Source: Azospirillum sp. TSH64 (GTDB taxonomy: Bacteria; Pseudomonadota; Alphaproteobacteria; Azospirillales; Azospirillaceae). From it: a stretch of 64,000 nt of DNA. The stretch is from assembly GCF_003116035.1 (NCBI RefSeq), contig NZ_LGQW01000015.1, positions 5,808,806 through 5,872,805 of the forward strand. Direction: 5' to 3'. This document shows positions 8,952 to 17,704 of the stretch, piece after piece. Positions within the stretch are counted from its first letter, which is position 1; the number at the start of each line of letters is the position of its first letter. A program made the translations under genes and the position numbers. A model generated the notes under the pieces. That model ran no database searches. It was not told the origin of the DNA and saw nothing but the letters and a program-made list of their open reading frames with translations.

Positions 8952-10715
8952 ATGAAGCGCCTGGTTACAAGTCTCGCCCTGGCAGCCTCGCTGACCGCGT
9001 TCAGCGCCACCGGCGTCCTCGCCGCCGACGCCGGTGGCCCGTCCAGCGACGATCTGCTGAGGAGCGCCACCAACACCGAAGCGGTTCTGACCTATGGCAT
9101 GGGACCGCAGGCCCAGCGCTTCAGCCCGCTGACCGACCTGAACGCCGACACCGTCAAGAAGCTGGTTCCGGTCTGGTCCTTCTCCTTCGGCGGCGAGAAG
9201 CAGCGCGGGCAGGAAGCCCAGCCCATCATTTATGACGGCACCATCTACGTCACCGGTTCCTATTCCCGCCTCTATGCGGTCGATGCCCGCACCGGCCACA
9301 AGAAGTGGGAATACAACCACCGCCTGCCCGACGGCATCATGCCCTGCTGCGACGTGGTGAACCGCGGTGCGGCGATCTACAAGGACAAGATCTACTTCGC
9401 CACGCTGGACGCCCGCCTCGTCGCGCTGAACCGCGAGACCGGCAAGGTTGTGTGGAACAAGAAGCTGCAGGAATACAAGGAAGGCTATTCCAACACCGCC
9501 GCCCCGCTGATCATCGACGGCAAGATCATCACCGGCAATTCCGGCGGCGAGTTCGGCGTGATCGGCATGGTCGAAGCGCGCGATGCCGAAACCGGCGAGC
9601 TGGTCTGGCAGCGCCCGACCATCGAAGGCAACATGGGCACGCTGAACGGCAAGGAGTCGACCGTCACCGGCAAGACCAACGCCAGCTGGCCCGGCGACAT
9701 GTACAAGACCGGCGGCGGCGCCACCTGGCTGGGCGGCACCTACGATCCGGAAACCAAGACGCTGTTCTTCGGTACCGGCAACCCGGCGCCCTGGAACTCA
9801 CACCTGCGTCCGGGCGACAACCTCTACACCTCCTCCACGCTGGCCATCAATCCGGACAATGGCGAGATCAAGTGGCACTACCAGACCACGCCGCATGACG
9901 GCTGGGACTTCGACGGCGTCAACGAGTTCGTGTCCTTCGACCTGAAGAAGGACGGCAAGGTCATCAAGGCCGGCGGCAAGGCCGACCGCAACGGCTTCTT
10001 CTACGTCATCGACCGCAACACCGGTAAGCTGATCAACGCCTCGCCCTTCGTCACCAAGATCACCTGGGCCAAGGGCATCGACATCGAGACCGGCCGTCCG
10101 ATCTACAACGACGACAACCGTCCGGGCGCCCCGGCGACCAGCGATGCGCATGACGCCAAGGGCAAGTCGGTCTTCGCGGCCCCCGCCTTCCTGGGTGCCA
10201 AGAACTGGATGCCGATGGCCTACAACCCGCAGACCGAGCTGTTCTATGTCCCGGCCAACGAGTGGGGCATGGACATCTGGAACGAGCCGATCACCTACAA
10301 GAAGGGTGCGGCCTATCTCGGCGCCGGCTTCACCATCAAGCCGCTGTATGACGATTACATCGGTGCGCTGCGCGCCGTCGATCCGAAGACCGGCAAGATC
10401 GTCTGGGAATACAAGAACCCGGCCCCGCTGTGGGGCGGCGTGCTGACCACCGCCGGCAACCTCGTCTTCACCGGCACGCCGGAAGGCTATCTGAAGGCCT
10501 TCGACGCCAAGTCGGGCCAGGAGGTCTGGAAGTTCCAGACCGGCTCCGGCGTGGTCGGCAGCCCGGTCACCTGGAAGATGGATGGCGAGCAGTATGTCGC
10601 CGTCGTCTCCGGCTGGGGCGGCGCGGTGCCGCTGTGGGGCGGCGACGTCGCCAAGCTGGTGAAGGACATCAACCAGGGCGGCTCTCTCTGGGTCTTCAAG
10701 CTGCCGAAGGCCTGA
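8952..10715 (+). CDS. exaF: Lanthanide-type PQQ-dependent alcohol dehydrogenase (ExaF/PedH type)
   Basis: 587 aa with a signal peptide (cleavage after VLA at about 24) and an eight-bladed quinoprotein propeller. Adjacent Cys122-Cys123 (PCCD) form the family's vicinal disulfide. Metal and catalytic positions are Glu190, Asn267 and Asp309. Asp311, two residues after the catalytic Asp (WDFDG), is the mark of lanthanide-using enzymes; calcium types lack it. The C-terminal part (GKNWMPMAYN, YLGAGF, GGAVPLWGGD) follows ethanol dehydrogenases such as ExaA more than XoxF. Periplasmic; electrons should pass to the c-type cytochrome downstream. Confidence 0.93.
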   Translation: MKRLVTSLALAASLTAFSATGVLAADAGGPSSDDLLRSATNTEAVLTYGMGPQAQRFSPLTDLNADTVKKLVPVWSFSFGGEKQRGQEAQPIIYDGTIYVTGSYSRLYAVDARTGHKKWEYNHRLPDGIMPCCDVVNRGAAIYKDKIYFATLDARLVALNRETGKVVWNKKLQEYKEGYSNTAAPLIIDGKIITGNSGGEFGVIGMVEARDAETGELVWQRPTIEGNMGTLNGKESTVTGKTNASWPGDMYKTGGGATWLGGTYDPETKTLFFGTGNPAPWNSHLRPGDNLYTSSTLAINPDNGEIKWHYQTTPHDGWDFDGVNEFVSFDLKKDGKVIKAGGKADRNGFFYVIDRNTGKLINASPFVTKITWAKGIDIETGRPIYNDDNRPGAPATSDAHDAKGKSVFAAPAFLGAKNWMPMAYNPQTELFYVPANEWGMDIWNEPITYKKGAAYLGAGFTIKPLYDDYIGALRAVDPKTGKIVWEYKNPAPLWGGVLTTAGNLVFTGTPEGYLKAFDAKSGQEVWKFQTGSGVVGSPVTWKMDGEQYVAVVSGWGGAVPLWGGDVAKLVKDINQGGSLWVFKLPKA

Positions 10716-10741
10716 TATCAGGCGCGGACAGGCGGGAGGAA

Positions 10742-10767
10742 GGCGGGCCGGAGCGATCCGGTCCGCC
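10742..10767 (+). terminator. GC-rich hairpin after the alcohol dehydrogenase gene
   Basis: An 11-bp stem (GGCGGGCCGGA with TCCGGTCCGCC, one G-U pair) closed by a GCGA tetraloop, 27 bp after the stop. There is no T-run, so it may protect the 3' end rather than terminate on its own. Confidence 0.5.
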
Positions 10768-10822
10768 CATTCCCGTGTCTGCGCCTGCCATAGTCATCTC
10801 AGGCATTGATTTGGTTATGTCC

Positions 10823-10840
10823 TACCATAGTCCAATTATT
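10823..10840 (+). promoter_or_regulatory. Shared alcohol-cluster motif, copy 3
   Basis: TACCATAGTCCAATTATT, 81 bp upstream of the cytochrome c ATG and on the coding strand. The last 12 bases are identical to the copy at 5897-5908. The AT-rich core stands out in this GC-rich region. Confidence 0.6.
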
Positions 10841-10921
10841 CACAGGTCCCACTGCTGATAACGTCCGCTCATGCGAAGCAAAGGCCGCAGGGCGGCCAGA
10901 AACAGAGGGAACGTCTTTCTC

Positions 10922-11350
10922 ATGAATGCACGGATTGTTCGGCTTGCAGCCGCGATTGGTCTGATCAGCGCCGTCGCTCTTCCCGGTCTGGTTTACGCAC
11001 ACGGCGATGTCGTCCCGCAGCCGGTGGACACCACCGGGCTGGAGAAGCTGGGTGAGAAGTGGCGGGACAGCAATCCCTACCGCGGCAACCCGCGCGCCAT
11101 CGAGATCGGTTCGTCCGCCTTCAACCAGAACTGCGCGCGCTGCCATGGGCTGGGTGCGGTGTCCGGCGGCATCGCCCCCGACCTGCGCTACCTGGAGAAG
11201 GGGGATGCCGGCGACGAGTGGTTCAAGGAGCGCGTCACCAACGGCTCGATCCGCAACGGCGTGACCTACATGCCGCAGTTCGGTGAAGCGCTGGGGCAGG
11301 AGGCGCTGTGGTCGATCCGCTCCTGGCTGGAAACCGTGCACGAGGAGTGA
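10922..11350 (+). CDS. pedF: Cytochrome c-550, PedF type
   Basis: 142 aa, exported (signal peptide ending at VYA-HGD), with one heme site CARCH and a Met ligand in YMPQF. The segment after the signal (VVPQPVDTTGLEKLG) is typical of the c-550 that accepts electrons from quinoprotein ethanol dehydrogenases. The ATG at 10922 is preceded by GAGGGA; an upstream in-frame ATG at 10871 would spoil the signal peptide. Directly downstream of the dehydrogenase, with its own motif-bearing promoter region. Confidence 0.9.
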   Translation: MNARIVRLAAAIGLISAVALPGLVYAHGDVVPQPVDTTGLEKLGEKWRDSNPYRGNPRAIEIGSSAFNQNCARCHGLGAVSGGIAPDLRYLEKGDAGDEWFKERVTNGSIRNGVTYMPQFGEALGQEALWSIRSWLETVHEE

Positions 11351-11406
11351 CCCCTGCTGGATCGTCGGCTCCTTCCCTCCCTTCCTCTCTTCCAAGGTGG
11401 TCATCC

Positions 11407-11865
11407 ATGATTCGCAGAACCGCATCCCTGGTCGCCGTCGCGGCGGCCCTGCTGACCGCACCGGCCTTCGCCGCCGATCACGCCACGCCGGAACAGGCCA
11501 AGTCGCTGGTCGCCGAGGCCGTCGCCTATCTGAAGGACAAGGGGCCGGACGAGGCGACCAAGGCCTTTCAGGACCCCAAGGGCAGCTTCCGCCGCGGTGA
11601 GCTGTATGTGTTTGTCTTCGACACCGACGGCCGCTATGTCGCCTCCGGCGCCAACCCGAAGCTGGCCGGATCAAACGCCGCCGATCTGAAGGATGCGGAA
11701 GGCAAGCCCATCGTCCAGGCGATGATCACCGAGACCAAGGACAAGCCGAACGCCGTCATCGACTATGTCTGGCTGAACCGCCAGACCAACAAGGTCGAGC
11801 ACAAGCATTCCTACGTCACCCGCGATGGCCGTTACATCGTCGGTGCCGGGACGTACGATCAGTGA
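11407..11865 (+). CDS. Exported single-cache domain protein
   Basis: 152 aa. Signal peptide (residues 1-21, ending AFA-ADH) followed by one small-molecule-binding cache domain: FRRGELYVFVFDTDGRYVA, then NKVEHKHSYVTRDGRYIVGAG. No kinase or methyl-accepting part is attached, so it is a free periplasmic sensor or binding protein. Similar proteins occur with c-type cytochromes in alcohol oxidation loci. AAGGTGG precedes the ATG. Confidence 0.8.
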   Translation: MIRRTASLVAVAAALLTAPAFAADHATPEQAKSLVAEAVAYLKDKGPDEATKAFQDPKGSFRRGELYVFVFDTDGRYVASGANPKLAGSNAADLKDAEGKPIVQAMITETKDKPNAVIDYVWLNRQTNKVEHKHSYVTRDGRYIVGAGTYDQ

Positions 11866-11906
11866 CGGCCTGAGACCTCCGCCGCCGGATAGCGTCTGAA
11901 ACAATT

Positions 11907-11953
11907 CCGCCCGGCCCCCGTACGAAGGTCTACTTCGTACAGGGGCCGGGCGG
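11907..11953. terminator. Bidirectional terminator between the cache and TPR genes
   Basis: A 20-bp stem with one mismatch: CCGCCCGGCCCC...GTACGAAG against CTTCGTAC...GGGGCCGGGCGG, loop GTCTA. It sits between convergent genes. On the minus strand it is followed by AATTGTTT, on the plus strand by no T-run. Confidence 0.75.
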
Positions 11954-11985
11954 ACGTCTGTCCGGGGCAGGGGAAGGGCCGGATT

Positions 11986-13782
11986 TCAGTACAGCTCCTG
12001 CGCCTCGCGGGCATAGTCCAGCAGCTTTTCCACCGACCGCGCGCGGTCGGCCGTTTCGGCGAAGCGGGTGCGTGCCGCTTCCGCCGCCTGCGCCCGCGCG
12101 GCGGCATCCTCTCCAAGCGCCGCGGCGCGGTCCAGGAAGGCCGTCTCGTCGGCAACGGTCAGGGCGGAGCCGACGATCCCGGCGACATCGCCCCGGGCAT
12201 AGGTCACCACCGGCAGCCCGTCCGCCAGAGCGAAGGCCGCACTGCCGCCGCCGCCCTGGCGCGGCGGGTTCAGATAGGCGGTCGCCACGCCGTACAGCCC
12301 GCGAATGGCGTCGACATCTCCCAGCGCCTGCATCCGCGCCGCGTTGCGGGCGGTGGCGATCCGGCCCGGCAGGTCGGTCACCGCGCCGGCGAAGGCGATG
12401 TGGGCGTCGGGCACGCGGTCGAGCAGGCGGTCGAGCGTCTCAAGGAACTCCGGTCCGACCTCCTGATCCAGGCGGTTGCCGACGACGACATAGAGCGGCC
12501 CGTCGGCCGGCAGGCCGAAATCGGCGCGGCTGCGCGCCGGACCGGCATCCGGCAGGGTCCAGCCGAAGAAGAAGGGACGGAAGCGCGCCCGCGCCTCCTC
12601 CGGCCAGCCGGCGGCGCTGTCCTCCGGGGCGTAGCCCAGCAGAAGCGTGGCGAGCGAGGGCGGCAGGCCGCTGGAGGTCGGCAGGAACACCACAGGCCGG
12701 CTGCGGGCGAACAGATCGGCCACCGTGTTGGAGCCGCCGAAGGCAACGATCACGTCGGGATCGAAGCGCTGCACCGCATCGACGATGGCGGTCAGCTTCT
12801 CCTCGTCGAAACGCGGCTGCGGGAAGGACAGCATGCGGACCTTGGCGCCGAAGGCGGTCAGGGTCTGCTCGCCGTCATATTCCTCGGTGACGTTGTAGCT
12901 GTATTCGGGAACGAAGCCGTTCTCGCCTTCCACCGCCATGGCGTTGGGGTTGACGATCAGCACCTCGCAACCATGGTCGTCCTGCAGCCGGCGGGCATAA
13001 TCGAAGGCGTCGGCGGTCGGCTGGTGCCCTTCGCCCAGCATCTGGTTGGTGATCAGCGCCACCCGCTTCACCGCAGTGCGCGGCGCCACCCGGCGCAGGC
13101 GGGTGTCAAGACCGTAGCGGCGCGCCGTCTCATCCACCAGCAGGCGGTAGAACCGGCGGAATTCGCCGGTGGTGAAGGCGCTGACGTCGCCCTTGCGCGT
13201 GTCGCCCTGGAACAGCCGCATGGCGATGCCCCAGTAGGCATAGTGCATCGAGGGGATGGAGAAGCGCAGCGGGTCGTCCAGCGCCGTGTTCACCAGGGCG
13301 CGGTAATAGGCCACGTCGCCGGTCAGCAGGAAAAGCAGCGACTGGCGCCGCATCACGTCGCCCATGGTGTAGCGGGCATCGACCTCGGCGGCGGCGGCGG
13401 CGCGGATGTCGTCGTCATAGCGGCGGATCAGGTTGGCGAGCGCCCCGACATTGCCCCAGCCCTCTCCCTCGTTGGTCAGCAGGGTCAGGGCGCGGGCAAA
13501 GCTCATCGCCGCTTCGCGGTGGCGGCCGGACGCGTGCAGGGCGTGACCCAGATTGGCATGGAACAGCGGGGAACCGTCATCGCCGGCCACGGCCTGGGCG
13601 ATGCGGTCCACCGCCTCGTCCGCGCGGCCCGATTGCAGCGCGATCACCCCCAGCAGATGCAGCGCGTCCGGATGGCCGGGCGACGCGTCCAGCACGTCGC
13701 GGTACAGCCGTTCGGCCTCCGCGGTGCGGCCGGCGCGGTGGTGTTCCGTTGCGACGGCCAACGTCTGCTCGATCTGGTCCAT
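11986..13782 (-). CDS. TPR-containing glycosyltransferase-like protein
   Basis: 598 aa, cytoplasmic. TPR repeats occupy about residues 1-130 (RTAEAERLYRDVLDASPGHPDALHLLG and two weaker copies). The C-terminal part (about 235-598) looks like a GT-B fold: VALITNQMLGEG, DVIVAFGGSNTVADL, PLYVVVGNRLDQEVG and a donor-site-like YLNPPRQGGGGSAAFAL. TPR-GT proteins of this kind glycosylate proteins or glycan precursors, but the acceptor is unknown. It is not closely related to the TPR proteins at 52.7-58.8 kb, whose transferase half is different. Confidence 0.75.
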   Translation of the reverse strand: MDQIEQTLAVATEHHRAGRTAEAERLYRDVLDASPGHPDALHLLGVIALQSGRADEAVDRIAQAVAGDDGSPLFHANLGHALHASGRHREAAMSFARALTLLTNEGEGWGNVGALANLIRRYDDDIRAAAAAEVDARYTMGDVMRRQSLLFLLTGDVAYYRALVNTALDDPLRFSIPSMHYAYWGIAMRLFQGDTRKGDVSAFTTGEFRRFYRLLVDETARRYGLDTRLRRVAPRTAVKRVALITNQMLGEGHQPTADAFDYARRLQDDHGCEVLIVNPNAMAVEGENGFVPEYSYNVTEEYDGEQTLTAFGAKVRMLSFPQPRFDEEKLTAIVDAVQRFDPDVIVAFGGSNTVADLFARSRPVVFLPTSSGLPPSLATLLLGYAPEDSAAGWPEEARARFRPFFFGWTLPDAGPARSRADFGLPADGPLYVVVGNRLDQEVGPEFLETLDRLLDRVPDAHIAFAGAVTDLPGRIATARNAARMQALGDVDAIRGLYGVATAYLNPPRQGGGGSAAFALADGLPVVTYARGDVAGIVGSALTVADETAFLDRAAALGEDAAARAQAAEAARTRFAETADRARSVEKLLDYAREAQELY

Positions 13783-13879
13783 GATGCACGTCCTTGCTGT
13801 CCGGGGCGGCCCCGTTCCCCGGCGACCGTCGTCCCATGCTGTTTACCCTGTTTTAGGGGACACGCGATCAACTTTCCGC

Positions 13880-14974
13880 ATGCATGGATTTACGACCTTT
13901 CGGGGAGACCGCAGCCGTGGCGCCCTCCTCCGACCGACAACAGCCGTCACCGCCATCCTGGCACGGTGTCTTTTGTGGGCTCTCCTTGCCCTTGCCGGGA
14001 TGAACGGTGCAGGTCCAGCCCAGGCGCTGGAGACGGTGACCGGCGGCCCTTCCATCGCCATCAGCCTTGCCGACCGCCGCCTCTACCTGACGGGTCCCGA
14101 CGGGGGGATGCGCAGCTATCCGGTCGCCATCGGCCGTCCCGGCGTGCCGATCCCCGTCGGCGATAGCAGCATCCAGCGCAAGCGCCGTGATCCGACATGG
14201 CGGCCGACCGCCAACCAGCGGCGCGACAACCCCGCCCTGCCGCGGGCGGTTCCGCCCGGACCGAACAACCCGCTGGGCCGGTTCGCGCTCGATCTCGGCT
14301 GGCCGGCCATCGCCATCCACGGCACCAACGACCCGGACTCGATTGGCACACGGGCCAGCGGCGGCTGCTTCCGCATGCTGCCCGCCAACATCGAAACCGT
14401 CTTCGCGGCGGCGGAGGTCGGCATGCCGGTGCGGGTGGTGCGGGAGTCGCTGGGCGCGGCCAAGCCGCCGGCTTCCCGTCTGGCCGGGACGGTTCCGGTC
14501 GCGGTCAAGGCTGCGCCGCCGCCACCGCCGACCGTTGCCGCTCCGGTGCCCGCGGCCGCCATGACCCGGCCGCCGCCACCCCAGCCGCCGCCACCCCAGC
14601 TGGAGCCGCCGCCAGCGCCGGTCGCCGATCCGCGCTGTGCCACGGTGACGGCGCCGCTGCGGCGGATGATCTGCGACGTCCCGGCGCTCGCCCTTTCCGA
14701 CGGACGCGCCCGCGGAACGCAGGAGCGCTTTCTGGCCGGCATCGCCGATCCGGCGGCCCGCGCCGCTGCCGCCTATGAGCTGATCCAGGACGAGCGCCGC
14801 TTCCACGAGCGGATCGCGGCGCTCTGCTGGATTCGCAGCGGCACCGAAGGAGACCCGGCGGTGGCCGCGGCGGCGCAGTCCTGTCTGGCGACGGCACTCG
14901 ACCGCCGGTTGAACGACGTGGCGGAGCGTATCGCCAGCCTGCGCGGCGGCACCCGGATCGCCGGCCAGCCATAG
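13880..14974 (+). CDS. L,D-transpeptidase (YkuD) with C-terminal LprI-like domain
   Basis: 364 aa. A membrane anchor or signal lies at about residues 24-50. The YkuD domain (about 55-190) has the catalytic pattern HGTN...SGGCFRM, with Cys as nucleophile, as in enzymes that form 3-3 peptidoglycan crosslinks or attach lipoproteins. A proline-rich linker (PPPPQPPPPQ) joins a C-terminal Cys-containing segment (RMICDVPALALSD, later IAALCW) like the LprI/DUF1311 lysozyme-inhibitor domain. The ATG at 13880 is chosen as the first start after the divergent TPR gene. Confidence 0.85.
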   Translation: MHGFTTFRGDRSRGALLRPTTAVTAILARCLLWALLALAGMNGAGPAQALETVTGGPSIAISLADRRLYLTGPDGGMRSYPVAIGRPGVPIPVGDSSIQRKRRDPTWRPTANQRRDNPALPRAVPPGPNNPLGRFALDLGWPAIAIHGTNDPDSIGTRASGGCFRMLPANIETVFAAAEVGMPVRVVRESLGAAKPPASRLAGTVPVAVKAAPPPPPTVAAPVPAAAMTRPPPPQPPPPQLEPPPAPVADPRCATVTAPLRRMICDVPALALSDGRARGTQERFLAGIADPAARAAAAYELIQDERRFHERIAALCWIRSGTEGDPAVAAAAQSCLATALDRRLNDVAERIASLRGGTRIAGQP

Positions 14975-15077
14975 CGGGTTCGGGACGAATCGCAGTGCCG
15001 GCGGTCGTTCTGGCTTGCCTGCATCCCCCTTGGACTGCTAACCCGCAGAACCCAACCGTTCGGACAATCCGCCGCCC

Positions 15078-15947
15078 ATGCCGATCGACTATTATTTGAA
15101 CATCGCGGCCTCCGGCCTGCTGACCGGCCTGGTCTACGGGCTCGCGGCGCTGGGGCTTTCGGTCATCTTCGGCGTGGTGCGCGTCGTCAACTTCGCCCAT
15201 GGCGAGATGATGGTGGCGGGCATGTACGGCGCGGTGCTGCTGGGCGGCTGGCTGGGCCTCGACCCGCTGCTGTCGGCTCCGCTCATGGCGGCGCTGCTGT
15301 TCGCCTGCGGCTGGCTGTTGCAGCGCGGGCTGGTCAACAAATTCGTCGAGCGGCCGGAGCACATGCAGTTCATCCTGCTGCTGGGCATCGCCACCATCCT
15401 GGTCAATGCCATGCTGATGCTGTTCGGCCCAGATGCCCGCAACGTCCAGGTACCCTACAGCTTCGACACGGTGGAGATCGGCTCGATGCTGCTGGACGCC
15501 GTGCGGCTGCGTGCCGGGGCGGCGGCCATCGTGGTGGCGGCGGCGCTGTTCGCCTTCTTCCGCTTCAGCCGCACTGGCAAGGCGATCCGCGCCTGTGCCG
15601 ACAACCCGCTGGGCGCCCGCGTGGTCGGGCTGAACATCGACGGGCTCTATGCCCTGACCTTCGGCATCGGTGCCGCGGTGGTCGGGGTGGCCGGCGCGCT
15701 GATGACCCTGCTGGTCGATGCCCGGCCGCAGCTGGCGCCGGAATACACGCTGCTCAGCTTCATCATCGTCATCGTCGGTGGGCTGGGCAGCCTGCCCGGC
15801 GCGCTGCTGGGCGGCGTGCTGATCGGCATGTCGGAGGCGCTGGCCGGCTTCCTGCTGACGCCGTCCATGAAATCCCTGTTCAGCTACGGGGTGCTGATCG
15901 TGGTTCTGCTGCTGCGCCCGCAAGGGCTGTTGGGGAAACGGTCATGA
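15078..15947 (+). CDS. livH: Branched-chain amino acid-type ABC permease LivH
   Basis: 289 aa, eight or so membrane segments, with the LivH marks NFAHGEMMVAGMYGA and IVGGLGSLPGALLGG. Inner-membrane permease that pairs with LivM. It overlaps livM by 4 bp. The operon has neither a binding protein nor livF, which is unusual for this transporter class. Confidence 0.93.
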   Translation: MPIDYYLNIAASGLLTGLVYGLAALGLSVIFGVVRVVNFAHGEMMVAGMYGAVLLGGWLGLDPLLSAPLMAALLFACGWLLQRGLVNKFVERPEHMQFILLLGIATILVNAMLMLFGPDARNVQVPYSFDTVEIGSMLLDAVRLRAGAAAIVVAAALFAFFRFSRTGKAIRACADNPLGARVVGLNIDGLYALTFGIGAAVVGVAGALMTLLVDARPQLAPEYTLLSFIIVIVGGLGSLPGALLGGVLIGMSEALAGFLLTPSMKSLFSYGVLIVVLLLRPQGLLGKRS

Positions 15948-16963
15948 GCGGGCTTTCGGGAATGGTGCCTTCCGGGATTACCGGACGCGGGATGGCGCTG
16001 TTGGTTCTGGCGGCGCTGGGGCTGGCGGTGGCACCCTTCGTCGCCGACCGTTATCTGGTGTCGGTGCTGACCACCGTGCTGTGGTTCGCCTATGTCGGGC
16101 AGGCCTGGAACGTGATGATGGGCTTTTCCGGCCTGCTGTCGCTGGGCCACGCGCTGTATGTCGGCCTCGGCGCCTATGTCAGCGCGGCGCTGTTCGTCCA
16201 TTTCGGCATCGGCCCCTGGGCCGGCATGGTCCTGGCGATGCTGGTCTCGGTGGTGGCCGGCTGCGTCATCGGCTTCCTGGGCTTCCGCTTCGGGGTGAAG
16301 GGCGTGCATTTCGCCCTGCTGACCATCGCCTTCGCCGAGGTGGCGCGCATCGGCTTCGACCACATCACCTGGGTCGGCGGCTCCGGCGGCTTCTTCCTGC
16401 CGGTGGAGGCGGGGGCGAGCGATCCGCTCAACCTGCGCGGCTCGCCGGTGCTGTTCTATTACGTGGCGCTGGCGCTGGTCGTCGGCGCGCTGTTCCTGTC
16501 GCGCGCCCTGCTGCACAGCCGGCTCGGCTACCAATGGCTGGCGGTGCGCGAGGAGCCGGACGCGGCGGAGGCCTCTGGCGTCGACCTGTTCCGCGCCCGC
16601 ATGACGGCGGTGGCGGTGTCCTCCGCCCTGACGGCGCTGGGCGGCGTGTTCCAGGCCTTCTATTTCAACAACCTGTTCCCCGAGCAGGTCTTCTCGATGG
16701 GCCGCTCCATCGAGATCATCCTGCCGGCCATCGTCGGCGGCATCGGCACGCTGGTCGGCCCGATCCTCGGCGCCTTCATCCTGACGCCGCTGGGCGAGGC
16801 GCTGACCTTCCTGATCGAGGCCGGCGGGCTGGACCTGCCCGGCCTGAAGCAACTGTTCTATGGCGCGGCGCTGGTGGTGATCGTGGTGTTTCGGCCGGAG
16901 GGCGTGTGGCCCTGGCTGGCCCGCCGCCTGCGTCTTGTCCGCCAGCCGGGGGAGGGGGCCTGA
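15944..16963 (+). CDS. livM: Branched-chain amino acid-type ABC permease LivM
   Basis: 339 aa with about nine membrane segments, the family stretches GFSGLLSLGHALYVGLGAY and VGGIGTLVGPILGAF, and the EAA-type loop EEPDAAEASGVD. Second gene of the livHMG operon; its TGA is one base before the livG ATG. Confidence 0.93.
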   Translation: MSGLSGMVPSGITGRGMALLVLAALGLAVAPFVADRYLVSVLTTVLWFAYVGQAWNVMMGFSGLLSLGHALYVGLGAYVSAALFVHFGIGPWAGMVLAMLVSVVAGCVIGFLGFRFGVKGVHFALLTIAFAEVARIGFDHITWVGGSGGFFLPVEAGASDPLNLRGSPVLFYYVALALVVGALFLSRALLHSRLGYQWLAVREEPDAAEASGVDLFRARMTAVAVSSALTALGGVFQAFYFNNLFPEQVFSMGRSIEIILPAIVGGIGTLVGPILGAFILTPLGEALTFLIEAGGLDLPGLKQLFYGAALVVIVVFRPEGVWPWLARRLRLVRQPGEGA

Positions 16964-16964
16964 G

Positions 16965-17693
16965 ATGACCGCTCTGCTTGAGGTCGAGCGCCTGTCCAAG
17001 CGGTTCCGCGGGCTGAAGGCGGTGTCGGAGGTCAGTTTCGCCGTGCCGGAGGGGCGCATCCTGGCGCTGATCGGTCCAAACGGCGCCGGCAAGACCACCA
17101 CCTTCAACCTGATCGCCGGCGTCTTTCCGCCCGACGAGGGGCGGGTGACGCTGAAGGGCCGCAACCTGACCGGCCTGAAGCCCAACCAGGTCTGCGCCGC
17201 CGGGATCGGCCGCACTTTCCAGATCGTCAAGCCCTTCGGCCAGCTGACGGTCGAGGAGAATGTCGTGGTCGGCGCGCTGGCCCGCGAACGGTCGGTGGAG
17301 ACCGCGAGGCGGCAGGCCCGCGCCGTACTGGAGCGGCTGGAACTGGCCGATCAGGCCAGCCGTCCGGCGCGAAGCCTGACCCTGCCCGACCGCAAGCGGC
17401 TGGAGGTCGCCCGCGCGCTGGCCACCCGTCCGACCCTGCTGCTGCTGGACGAGGTGCTGGCGGGGCTTCGCCCGACCGAGGTCGACCGGATGGTCGAGGT
17501 CCTGCGCGACCTGAACCGGCGCGAAGGCCTGACCATCCTGATGATCGAGCATGTCATGCGCGCGGTGATGGCGCTGTCCGACCGCGTGGTGGTGCTGGAC
17601 CATGGCGAGAAGATCGCCGACGGCGCCCCGGCGGAGGTCGTCGCCGACCCCCGCGTCGTCGAATCCTACCTGGGCGCCGAAGCGCTGGACTGA
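16965..17693 (+). CDS. livG: Branched-chain amino acid-type ABC ATPase LivG
   Basis: 242 aa. Walker A GPNGAGKTT, Walker B LLLLDEV; the signature is LTLPD instead of LSGGQ, a variant I recall in some LivG-like proteins. The ATG at 16965 follows the livM stop directly; the upstream start at 16935 lies inside livM. No livF follows: the next gene is convergent 11 bp away. The only livF in the window is at 46767. Confidence 0.92.
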   Translation: MTALLEVERLSKRFRGLKAVSEVSFAVPEGRILALIGPNGAGKTTTFNLIAGVFPPDEGRVTLKGRNLTGLKPNQVCAAGIGRTFQIVKPFGQLTVEENVVVGALARERSVETARRQARAVLERLELADQASRPARSLTLPDRKRLEVARALATRPTLLLLDEVLAGLRPTEVDRMVEVLRDLNRREGLTILMIEHVMRAVMALSDRVVVLDHGEKIADGAPAEVVADPRVVESYLGAEALD

Positions 17694-17704
17694 CCGGGCG
17701 GTCC

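Noticed and set aside
8952..10715. Naming the dehydrogenase XoxF (methanol type)
   Set aside because: It has the lanthanide Asp311, but PCCDVVNRG context and the C-terminal half follow ethanol dehydrogenases (ExaA/ExaF/PedH), and its partner is a PedF-like c-550.
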